DNA of 64,000 bases from Zygaena filipendulae (taxonomy: Eukaryota > Arthropoda > Insecta > Lepidoptera > Zygaenidae): NCBI GenBank assembly GCA_907165275.2, contig OU015662.1:1743501-1807500 (forward strand). The letters are read 5' to 3'. Both the position numbers and the translations under genes were made by a program. Below, one piece after another: positions 20,728 to 31,045 of the stretch (positions within the stretch are counted from its first letter, which is position 1; every line of letters starts with the position of its first letter). Below the pieces are notes generated by a model that searched no databases, was not told the origin of the DNA, and was given only the letters and a program-made list of their open reading frames with translations.

Positions 20728-21930
20728 CGTTGCTAGCATTTATCTCTTTCGGTCAAATGGGAACGGTGCCGGAGGAAGTGAGTCGGGTGACGAAGGGGGC
20801 GGGCGGGCAGCTACTTCACAGCCTAAGGCACGTGCTGGATGTGCGTGAGGACCGCGTGCTCCAAACGGTTGCCTGTATTTGCTCGGCGACTACCTTTGCG
20901 CGTGCAGAGATTTTTGGCGAGTCTGGAAGATATTTTTTCTAGTTAGTTTTACCCACATATAAAGTACTTTTTATTTGGTCCAAGTTCATAAGAATGCAAA
21001 TGGAGGACGACATTCTGCCTCATGAAGCCGTAACCTAAGAATCTAAGTAAATCGTATAAACAACGTAGAAACTACTGAAGCCATTCTTTTGGCATAAGAT
21101 TTTTTTTTTGTAATTTAACCAAGCATTAAGAAACAATCTGGCAAAATTTTATCCCAGAGGCATAAAAGGGACACTCCCAAAGGGCGGCTTTATGTAGTTT
21201 TCGATATTTTAAATAACTTTTAATCCAATATTTTTATTTAACCTAACTGCATAATAATTTTTGTAGCATTTATATCATATCATTGAAGCAACCATCTTAG
21301 AATCGATATATTTTCTTTGCTGGTCAGTAGGCATAGTGTTCTCTCAGAATAATAATTTCATTTCATTTCAATAATGTAGTAAGCATAAATAAATTCCCAC
21401 CAGGTCAAGCCGGTGGGTCCACGGGTCGCGACCCCTATTTCACTTTTGTCACTACAATAATATGAGGACATTATTTTCACCGGCGAAAAGGCCACAGAGG
21501 TGAGAATTTTCCAGCTTCTGTCTGCATTTTTTTTATGAGAAAAAAATAATTTCGCGAAGTATGGCGCATTTTAATGATTGGCTTACAAAGTTTTCACTTA
21601 ATGTTCTCAAGCGCGTTTTTATTTTACCGTCTGAGGTATACCTACTTAGATATTGTTAATAAGAAATTAAAAAAATATCTTCATTGCTTAAATTTCAATA
21701 ACAAGTTACGAGACTTGGAGATAGGTAAGCATTACCTAATACTACGGAAAGTTCCACAACTTTCTCATAAATATGTATAACGCAAGATGAAAACTATAAG
21801 GTCCAGTTTAGATTCGAGTACCTCAGATAGTAATAGTAGTTCTTTGGCTAAACTAATCGTTAGTTAACTTCGTTTAACTAATACCTACTCAATTGTTCAC
21901 TCGTATCATTACATCACATACAATTAATTA
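20728..21930. other. GC-rich possible promoter, then AT-rich DNA
   Basis: 20745-20930 is GC-rich and may be the promoter of the small minus-strand gene. The plus-strand frame 20730-20942 across it has no family resemblance. 20940-21930 is AT-rich with nothing recognised. Confidence 0.35.
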
Positions 21931-21932
21931 AT

Positions 21933-22152
21933 ACTAGTTGTGCCCCGCGGTTTCACCCACGTTAATTTCAGAGTTCCCGCGGGAATTCCGGGATAAAAAG
22001 TACCCTATGTGTTAATCTGATGTATAAGCTATATTATTGTAAAGTTTCATTTAAATCCATTCATTAGTTTTTGCGTGAAAGAGCAACAAACATCCATCCA
22101 TCCATCCATCCATACATTCTTACAAACTTTCGCGATTATAATATTAGTAGGG
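21933..22152 (-). repeat. CCGCGG-type interspersed repeat, near full length
   Basis: Reads 'actagttgtgccccgcggtt', 'ttcccgcgggaattccggga', a (atcc)n run near 22096-22112, and ends 'gcgattataatattagtagg'. Reverse orientation. Confidence 0.8.
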
Positions 22153-23784
22153 TAGTGGGATAGTAATTCATGAATAGGTATATCGGTATTGCAAAAATCC
22201 TGTGCATGAAATTCAAAATATTTTTTTTTAGTCTATACGCCGCCACGCTTTAGGTTTAGGAATTTTGAAACTAGAACCAATTTTAGGAACATCGGGCAAA
22301 TTTTTTTTTTTATTACCAACCAGTTGACAGTTAACAATAATCGCAAATGATTAAATTCTACTTTTAAACCACTTACTTACCTAAATATGAAATGCTCATA
22401 TTTGTTTGAGAATATTGGGGTAAAAGATTTTAATTAATCGATAAGTACCTAGGTAGGTATTGAAATAAATTTTCTGTTATGGTATGAAAACATAACTCAG
22501 AATGAATAAATTTGCATTAATCAAGGATGAATAGGACATCAAACCCATAAGAAGACTGGTTGCATTGGCTGATGCAACAAACGTCTTTGTGTCATCACAT
22601 ACTAGTATTATAAGTTTAACCCATAATTGTTTTCCCAACACATTTAAAAGCGGTTTTATTTTACTTTTGCCGTAGGTAGGTACCTAAAAATACATCTGTG
22701 GAAAATATTTTCGATTTTAACATAAACTAGGTACTTTTAGTAAGAATCATAAGAAATAACACGACAACACATACAAATAAACAAAGACAAATCAAAGGCG
22801 ATTGGCTAAAAAAATCCAGTTTTTTACTATAGCTAATTATTAATTTAGTAGAAGTGTGTCTGTAGATACTCGTTATACATTTCAGTTAGTTTACCTACCA
22901 ACTACATTACATATCTTTCTCCCATTTATCAAATCTTTTTGCTTTTGATCAGAACAATTTGAAATCAGCGTATAAATAAATTCAACCTAGTTTTTAAAGT
23001 TCTAATTTTCTTCGTTCTTTGCTTATCCATTCTAGAAACTACGATTATTTATACAAAATGCGATTTGTGTTTGTATGTAGATAAGTCTGTATGTTTTTTA
23101 CCACTCAGCTCCGTAACAGCTGAATATATTGTAATGGAATTTTGTATGCATATAATAGTATGGCCTGTGTTACCGTTTGTGATGATCTCAATCTTTTATT
23201 CCATAACAATATATATTTCCCGAAGGATTCCTGAAACTTTCACCAGCCATCAATAATTCTGATCAATCCTGACGTACTAAGTAAAAAATTATAGCATTTT
23301 TTTTTCCTTTTGGTAATAGCTGCGTCAGTCATTCTTAAGATTATTCTGTTTATTGACTTGCGCAGTGGCAGCTATCACCTGGATGCCGCGTGATAGGACT
23401 GCTTAGTTTACTCGAATCGAGGACAATTTTATTTATACAGTTTATTATAATGTTTTCTGTAGTACACTGACAACCGGTTTCGCAACTGTTCGAAGGTGTT
23501 GGTAGCTTTGACTTCTTATTTGGTCTAAGGTTGTTAGAAGGTGCTTTAGGTAATATCAGCAAAAACACTTTGTCAGCGGACGATAAGAACATAAAAAAGT
23601 CATGGAAACCTATTTTCCAAGCAATTACTCGCGTCATTTGGAATCAATTTTAAAGGCAAAACCACATAGTTCAAAGGACGAGTGTTGATTGAACGTACCT
23701 ACGATGTAGGTATGTAGGTACAGTTATAACTTGACCTAATTTCCTTAAATTTTTAGATCGATGTTAAAAACTGTAGCTCAAATC
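22153..23784. other. AT-rich intergenic stretch
   Basis: No host gene recognised. The 95-codon minus-strand frame at 23350-23637 has several cysteines but no family I know and no clear splice partners. Confidence 0.4.
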
Positions 23785-24655
23785 TAATATATATAAATCA
23801 CGTGTCACGTTGTTTGTCCGCGATGGACTCCGAAACTACTGAACGGATTTTGATAAAATTTTGTAACCATCTATAATATGGTCCAACTTAAAAGATAGGA
23901 TAGTTTTTATTCCGGAATTCCCGCGGGAACTCCGGAATTAATGCGGGCAACTGCTTATCACCGTAAAGTACAGCACTTTTTCCCCGCAATTCCCGCGGGA
24001 ACTCCGAAATTACCGCGGATGAAATCGCGGGGGACAGCTAGTCTAATATATATAAATCACGTGTCACGTTGTTTGTCCGCGATGGACTCCGAAACTACTG
24101 AACGGATTTTGATAAAATTTTGTAACCATCTATAATATGGTCCAACTTAAAAGATAGGATAGTTTTTATCCCGGAATTCCCGCGGGAACTCCGGAATTAA
24201 TGCGGGGAACAGCTAATCACCGTAAACTACTGTCGGGGTACAAAGAAGGACATAGATTACTTTTTCCCGCAATCTCCGCGGGAACTCCGAAATTACCGCG
24301 GTAGAAATGGCGGGGACAGCTAGTATACAAATAAATCTTCATAGAGTATACTTTTTTCCCGCAATCTCTACGGAACTCCGAAATTACCGCGGATGAAATC
24401 GCGAGGGACAGCTAGTATATTATATTACTAGCTGTCCCCCGCGATTTCATCCGCGGTAATTTCGGAGTTCCCGCGGAGGTTGCGGGAAAAAAGTACTCTA
24501 TGTCCTTCAGTTCCCGAGGGAATTCCGGGACAAAAACTATCCTATCTTTTAAGTTGGACCATATTATAAACGGTTGCAAAATTTTTCAAAATCCGTTCAG
24601 TAGTTTCGGAATCCATCGCGGACAAACAACGTGACACGTGATGTATATATATTAG
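23785..24655. repeat. Cluster of CCGCGG-type repeats with an inverted pair
   Basis: Two tandem forward copies (about 23785-24030 and 24040-24330) share 'ctaatatatataaatcacgt' and 'gtcacgttgtttgtccgcga'. A short forward tail (24345-24416) and a reverse copy (24426-24655) then meet head to head across 'tagtatattatattacta'. The arms pair for at least 70 bp at high identity, and more loosely for longer. Confidence 0.8.
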
Positions 24656-25439
24656 ATATTAAGATAAGATTATCTCGTTAACAGCTTACGCATGGGTCAT
24701 TTTCTTGTGTGAAGTGAGAACTTGTTCCTTGTTCTCTGTCACCGGTCTAAGCCGTATCTTAGACGAAAATGAATCATAATAGATTTGTCAGAAGTTACCC
24801 ATTTTTAGTCAGTGTATATGCGTAGTAAAATTTGTCAACAAAACGTGTCATCCGTTAAAATTTAACCGGTTTTTTTTTATCTCAATTCAGGCCGTTCAAT
24901 ATCATATGCGGTCATTTATGTTAAATTAGGTACTTTAAAATTGATAATATTGGGACATTATGACACAGAACCAGTTGGACCCAAACTGAGCAGAGCTTGT
25001 ACTTGTACCTACGAATATAATAATTTTTGTTGTAATTTTTGTACGATACGTTACTTAAATATAATAATAATAATAATAAAATTGTTTATTGCCATCAAAA
25101 AGGTGTACAAAAAAATAAAAATTAAACTTAGCCAATTAAATCAATCCAAATAAATAAACAAAAAATTGGCAGTTGGCAATAGGAGTGCATTCAGCGTGTG
25201 CTGGATGAACATCCTTAATCCAGATGTTCACTCAGCGCTGGTTTTCAATGCACCCCTTGCTCGGACTCAGAAGTTTTTCCGAGAAAAAAAGTAAAAGTTA
25301 TAGCGGGTTGTCTTATTTACATACAATGGTGCAACAAAGATACACAACAAATCAACAAAAACAGCACCAAAATTTACCACGTGTGTGTGTGTGTTCGTGA
25401 GTGTGCGTGCATGTCCGTGGGTGTGCCTGTGTAAGAGTA
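24656..25439. other. Intergenic with microsatellites
   Basis: An (aat)n run lies at about 25061-25078 and a (gt)n tract at about 25380-25440. Otherwise AT-rich; no gene recognised. Confidence 0.4.
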
Positions 25440-25600
25440 GATAATTATTTGATCTTAAAGGTTAATATACTTGTGCATTATCAAAACATAGGAAAAAACA
25501 TAAAAGACCTAGGAAAAACATAAAATAAAACATAATGCGGGGATCGAACACACTACACCTGACGTAGCAGTCAGTGCCAACCCACACGTTGCGGTGCGGC
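25440..25600 (-). repeat. Possible tRNA-derived SINE
   Basis: On the minus strand the sequence reads 'tggcactgactgctacgtca' then 'ggtgtagtgtgttcgatccc', resembling a pol III A box and a B box (gttcgatcccc), followed by an AT-rich body. It does not fold as a proper tRNA. The boundaries are approximate. Confidence 0.4.
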
Positions 25601-26065
25601 GCCGCAGCCCAAACCATTTCGCCGCATGGGCAACCACGAGCAGCGCGGCGCCGCAGCGGCGACAAAAAGAGTAGGCATGCCCATCGCTGCGTGACAGAAC
25701 AGGACAAACAACAGCGAGCCGCTTACTCCCCTCCCCGCCTCGTCCCTACTTCGAAGCGAGCGCGGCGCAAGGCGCCGTGTGGCCACAACGAATTTTTGTA
25801 TGTAATATACCGCAGCGGCGCCGCTCAGGCGCCTGACCTGAGCCGCACCGCACCGTGTGAGTTGGCTCTCAGGTTTACTAATCACTGCACCAACAGCGCA
25901 GGAATTAGACGAACAAGCCAAGAATAGAGAGTAATTAAATAAAGAAGCGACACTCTTCACCTGCCGCCAATTTCATGCCTCCTCATACCCCGCGAAAGTT
26001 TCTTGGAAATTCTGCGGAAAGTCAGCTCGCTGTCAACCTTATGATACGCACACACGCACAACACG
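25590..26065. repeat. GC-rich repeat, no gene
   Basis: 25600-25870 is rich in gcggcgccgc and yields overlapping frames on both strands, none with a recognisable domain. 25940-26025 ('gcgacactcttcacctgccg', 'ccccgcgaaagtttcttgga') recurs inverted at about 34440-34520, which marks it as repetitive. Confidence 0.45.
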
Positions 26066-26317
26066 TGTAAGGCTTATCTAAACTTAAATGACACGCCCCA
26101 CTACTCAATAAACAGTTTTAGATGTGCGATATGATGTATTGATAATATCTCTTTAATAGTGTGAGTGCGGCGACACTACGCGGCAACTGAGGACGAATGG
26201 CAAGACCAGATTTATATGTTTCGTATCGATGTTTTAACGGTTGTGCGTGTGCGTGTGCGTATGCCCGATGGAGCGGCGCGGCATTTTAGCTTAGATAAGC
26301 TCTACACGTAGTACACG
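26066..26317. mobile_element. AAGCTCTAC/GACGCGCCCC MITE, copy 1
   Basis: Shares 'gtgagtgcggcgacactacg', 'cggttgtgcgtgtgcgt' and 'gcattttagcttagataagc' with an inverted copy at 39690-39935. The ends are themselves inverted repeats ('taaacttaaatgacacgccc' and 'gcggcattttagcttagata'). Confidence 0.65.
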
Positions 26318-26393
26318 TGTAGGTACTTAAATCAGCTCATTCGTATGGAGTATCACGGGGATGGAATAAGATGTAAACACTTTTCGATGTCAT

Positions 26394-26641
26394 AGGCTTG
26401 TTTTCAGGGTATGAAAACCAAAATTCTATCCGTCTTGTATCTATTCTATCGCGTGACGTCACAACGTGCTATAAACTGTAGCACGGCGTGACGTCACGCG
26501 ACAATTCGACTTAATGTATCTCCGTTATTTTTTGATTACGTAAAAGATTAAGAAATACGTGTCCAATATTTTTTATTAGATAATCTAGTACAAGACGTGG
26601 ACTAAAATACTTTTTACTTTTTACTTGGTTGACAAGCCCAA
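26394..26641. mobile_element. TGACGTCA-type MITE, copy 3
   Basis: Ends 'taggcttgttttcagg' and 'ttggttgacaagccca' are roughly inverted. TGACGTCA palindromes lie at 26454-26461 and 26489-26496. Contains the shared 'cgttattttttgattacgta' block. Confidence 0.7.
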
Positions 26642-27473
26642 TGTAGAGTCGTTCACAATTTTGCGATATATTCGTCGACGGTTGGTATGTACAGTTGTAC
26701 ACCCCCGGTATGTACGGTATTAAATCATAGAAAATTAATTACTCGGGACAAGAAGTAGCCCCTTCCAATGTTGCAAGATTAATATGAAACTGTGAACGTC
26801 GTATTAAATAGGTACTTAAATGACTTATAAGCTTTAACGTTTTAAATTTTAATCGCTAAAACTAAAACAACTAGAGAAACTAAGTTTTCTTAATTTCGAT
26901 GCCAAAGTGTAGGTAATTAAAGTTACTAAGAACTATCCAGTCATTTTATATTCGCAATTATTATTTAGTAATTCCCAATTGTCTTTTTATAAATGCACTA
27001 CCTAAGGTACACTAATTTATTTTTAATCATTATTTGTTGTGGTTCGCTCGAAATAGCTGACAAGTGTACTATGGACTTTTATGGACTGAAAGAATAAAAG
27101 GTTGAATACGGCTAGTTAAGACCCATGTGGAGGACACAGTCGTAAAGTACGGTTTCGTAATTCGACACAGAGTGAGTACTTAGACAAATCAGAAATTTGG
27201 GGATACGAATACAAAACTCAACTGACCTGGGAAGGAATTTGTCCGTGATCGCGAATTTTGTCTTCGTTGTTGTCATTGACACACAAGTATTTCTATTATT
27301 ATAATTTATAAACGGTTCAACTTAATGAAACAATTTTGCAATAGCAACCAATCGCTTTAGCTGCGGCGCGGCCGAGGTGTGTTGGAAACTAAATGTGGAA
27401 ACAACTCAACCTGTTCTTATGTAGCCTCACACAGATTGTGACGTCTTAGCATACTTAACTCCATTTATTATAC
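26642..27473. other. AT-rich intergenic stretch
   Basis: No gene, RNA gene or named repeat recognised. Confidence 0.4.
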
Positions 27474-28140
27474 ACTAGCTATGCCCCGCGGTTACACCCG
27501 CGTGAAAAGTTTTTATGCAGCAACTTTTTTTCCCGACATCCGATTTGAATGAAACAAAGCCTATATGTAGCTCCAGGCTAAGCTTAATCTACCTGTGAAA
27601 ACTGCATGACAATCCGTTCAGTAGATTCGGAGATTATCGCGAACAGACAGAAAAGAATCTTAAAAACTCTTTTTTTGTGGTTGGTTACTCTTCTTTTTAC
27701 GCCCCCTGTCAATTTTTCTCAAAAATATTCAATGTACAGAATCGCGGATTCTACTCTTTTAAGTATAGACTAGCCGCGGTTTCGCCCGCGGTAATTTCGA
27801 AGTTCCCGTTACAATTTCTAAATACAAAGTACTCTATGTCACTCAGGACTACAGACTGTAGCTTCCTATAAGTGAAAGAATTTTCAAAATCGGTTCAGTA
27901 GATCCAGAGACTACCCCTACAATATCACAAACTCACAAACTCACAAACTCACAATTCCCAAACTTTACCTACCTCTTTATAATATTATAGTATAGACTAG
28001 CTACTTACCGTGGTTTTACACGCGATGATTACAGAGTTCTCGCGGAAATTCTGGCTTAAAAGTACCTTATGTCCTTCCTACCCTTGGCAACGTGTATGCT
28101 AAATTTCATGATGATCGGTTGAGCCGTTAAAGTGCTACAA
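27474..28140 (-). repeat. Three minus-orientation CCGCGG-type repeat copies
   Basis: Copies at about 27474-27665 (agctatgccccgcggttaca), 27770-27985 (actagccgcggtttcgcccg, with a tandem 'cacaaactca' run) and 27990-28140 ('tggttttacacgcgatgatt'). They share the 'catgacaatccgttcagtag' or 'catgatgatcggttgagccg' body. Confidence 0.7.
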
Positions 28141-28279
28141 CATTTCTCAAGAGGAACAACTGATTATACAGTATCAAATTATTCTCATTGTATACCTACA
28201 AAAATCCTGTGAAGTTTACTGAATTTCCTAGCTGCAGTTTAGTGACTAAATCGGTATAATTTTATCAGTTCGTCAATGT

Positions 28280-28870
28280 GAACCTAGCATCTCAAATGTT
28301 GGCATCTCAAAAAAAAACTTCAGATTTACTTGCATCCAGCATAGTTCTACAGTTCCTGATAGATTTCAACAATAGTTCTGTTGATTTACCAATTTAAACG
28401 CAATTTAAAGAATGAGATGCCAACTTCACAAATGACATTCCAGCATCTCATTAAATTTGAAGTATTTGAGCATCGAGGAGTTATGTCTAGCATAGTTCTG
28501 CACCTCCTGATTGATTTTTAGGATAGTTCCGTTAATTTGGCATTAAAATAGAAATTTTAACGCAATTTAAAAAATGAGATGCTAACTTCACAAATGACAT
28601 TCCAGCATCTCATAAAATTTGAAGTATTTGAGCATCGAAAAGTTATGTCTAGCATAGTTCTGTACCTCCTGATTGATTTTTAGGATAGTTCCGTTAATTT
28701 GGCATTAAAATAGAAATTTTAACGCAATTTAAAAAATGAGATGCTAACTTCACAAATGACATTCCAGCATCTCATAAAATTTGAAGTATTTGAGAATCAA
28801 GGAGTTATGTCTAGCATAGTTCTGTACCTGCTGATTGATTTTTAGGATAGTTCCGTTAGTTTGTTCAGTT
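28280..28870. repeat. Tandem array, 162-bp period, about 3.6 copies
   Basis: 'cagcatctca' recurs at 28441, 28603 and 28765, exactly 162 bp apart. The intervening unit ('aatttgaagtatttgag', 'gttatgtctagcatagttct', 'ggatagttccgttaatttgg', 'aatgagatgctaacttcaca') is nearly identical in copies two to four. The first, partial copy (28290-28440) is more diverged. No coding capacity. Confidence 0.9.
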
Positions 28871-29494
28871 CTCATTTTTCAGTACAAGTAGGTATTATGT
28901 TCATCGATACGTCCATATGGTAGGTACCTACTGCCGGTTAGTAAACACAGAAAAACACTGGCTTTTTGAAAGTAGTTTTCTATTTTTATTAAAATAGTTA
29001 TTATAACGTATCCTTGATTATTACTCGTGTCTATGTATCTTCTTAGAATCACTATTTATGAAGTACCTACCTATTTACCTGCTGTGTTCTTTTTCTTATT
29101 AATATAACCTTTATTTTTTCTGTGTATTTAATTTTGGATATAACTTATACTTAGATAGATAAGACTTACCTGCAGCACGCGAAGTGGCGCCACTCCTGTA
29201 AACAAATACTTATTTTTAGTTTCTTTCTACTGTGGCGACCCTACGCCAGAAGTCACGAACTACATAATGCGACGAATACTGGCTGGCTATATGGAAGTCC
29301 TGAATCGCGCTAACGAAGTTTTCACACTGCGCTGCATAGGTATACGGCCTCCGACAATCTACAGTCGGAGCCGCGGTTCCCCGGGCTTTACCACCTCGCC
29401 CGGCGGGAAGCTTCCCCTTTGGTGGCGGTCGAGTCATATTATCCATCCTGCTCCCGCTACAATACCTACAGCTTCAAGAAAAATCCTTACTTAC
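28871..29494. other. Intergenic with a GC-rich repeat-like patch
   Basis: 29225-29460 ('ctgtggcgaccctacgccag' ... 'ttccccgggctttaccacct') has frames on both strands without a recognised domain. It may be a decayed mobile element. Confidence 0.35.
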
Positions 29495-29890
29495 TATAAT
29501 AAAATGTGAATGTGAGTTTGTTTGTTATGCCTTAACTGCTTAACCGATTATCATGATTTTTTGCATACACGTTGTCAGCAAGGCACAGAAAAGGACATAG
29601 GGTACCCACTATAGTAATCCCGAAATTCGCTCAGGATCTGCGGAATTATCGTGGGTAAAACCGCGGGTAACAGCTAGTAATCTTATATCATTCCTACCTA
29701 CTCGGCATAAAGTAGGTAGGTAAACCGCTTACAAAAAAAATTAAAATAAAATTCAAATGAGAGTTTGTTTGTCTATTGGTTTGTTTGTTACGATTTCACG
29801 CCTTAAGCATTCAACTGATTATCATGAAATTTTGCATACTCGTTGTCCGAGGTATAGAAAAGGATATAGGGTACTTTTATCTCAGAGGGA
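29495..29890 (+). repeat. Two forward interspersed repeat copies
   Basis: 29495-29678 runs from 'ataataaaatgtgaatgtga' to 'taaaaccgcgggtaacagct'. 29745-29885 is a second, truncated copy ('ccttaagcattcaactgatt', 'tactcgttgtccgaggtata') that ends where the next MITE begins. Confidence 0.7.
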
Positions 29891-30212
29891 TGTTGACAAC
29901 TTTTGTAAATCAAAATTTTAATTAGTCCGTCTTTTAGAAAATTTAAAATCATTAGACATGTATTTTTTTATTTTTCAAATAAATGAAAATACACAGAGAT
30001 AAAGCGCATTAAAGTTTAGGGTGGGGGGCTCGTGACGTCACTTACCGCTACAAGCCGCCATACAAACTGCACTAGTTAGTGACGTCACGCGAAATTTCAA
30101 CTCGATGTATCTCTGTTATTTTTTGATTACGTAAAAAAAGAAAAAATACGTGTCCAATATTTATTATTAATCTACAAGATGGACTAAAAAAAAATAGTCA
30201 AATAGCCTCGGT
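29887..30212. mobile_element. TGACGTCA-type MITE, copy 4
   Basis: TGACGTCA lies at 30033-30040 and 30080-30087. It contains 'aaagcgcattaaagtttagg', 'tcacgcgaaatttcaactcg' and 'ttattaatctacaagatgga'. It closely resembles copy 2. Confidence 0.75.
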
Positions 30213-31039
30213 TGAAACCACCGCATCAGCTAGTAGCTAATATAGATGCTAGGTATTGTTAATATCAGCACCTCGTGTTTACGACTCGTTTCCTGGTTGG
30301 GTTGAACTTCATGTCTCAAGTTGTCAAGGCGGGCAACTGAACTGGTTTGCTGGTTTGCTGATTACTCTTAACACTTCACGCATCCACCACGTGGTCAGTG
30401 CTGGCTGGATAGTGGATACATTGCATTTAATGCAAATTCAGTTCAGTTAGTAGGTTCAAATTAAAGAAAGAAAGAAAGAAAGAAACAAAGATTTATAACA
30501 GCAAAAAGACAACAGAAATCAACATACAGAACAACACAAATAAAAATAATAAAAGAATGTCCGGTCAACTGTACTATGGAAAATATTATTTTTCCGTGGT
30601 CCGGTTTAACTGAACCATACCACGGGCAAAGAGTGCACTCACGACGCTGCAGGTTTGTTGCATTTATTTTGAAACCTGTGAAAGCTACCTAACTGTTCTC
30701 CGTGGTCGAAAATTCCCGGCTATAAGTATCTAGACCCTATATGGCTTTTTTGTACCACTGACAACATGTATACAAGATTTCATGAAGATCGTTTGAGTAT
30801 AGTTGACCCGTGGCATGCAGCGCAGCGTAACAAACAAAAAGCCGGTTTTTGGTAAGTCAATCCACAAGGCGAGTGTAGTAAAGTTATACGATCATTAAAA
30901 TCGACATTACCTACTAAACTTTTCTTTTCAAATAAAGGAACACTTGTTTTTGATAATTTAACCTTGTAAGGCGCAATATATGAAACGCAGGTAAAGTTTA
31001 AAGATAAAAAACAAGAGAACGTTCGTAGCATCAATATCG
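30213..31039. other. Intergenic region downstream of the receptor gene
   Basis: An (aaag)n run lies near 30462-30483. 30680-30830 includes a decayed CCGCGG-type body ('catgtatacaagatttcatg'). The minus-strand frame 30780-31034 is not recognised. Confidence 0.4.
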
Positions 31040-31045
31040 TTTATT
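31040..31045 (-). terminator. AATAAA overlapping the IR93a stop codon
   Basis: The minus strand reads CAATAAAC, where TAA is the stop codon. If this hexamer were used for polyadenylation the 3' UTR would be very short. Use is not demonstrated. Confidence 0.3.

Noticed and set aside
23350..23637. 95-codon minus-strand frame with several cysteines
   Set aside because: No family resemblance, no promoter or splice partner found. Kept only as a note.
25571..25960. Overlapping 117-129-codon frames on both strands
   Set aside because: GC-rich repeat DNA keeps several frames open. No domain is seen, and part of it recurs at 34.4 kb.
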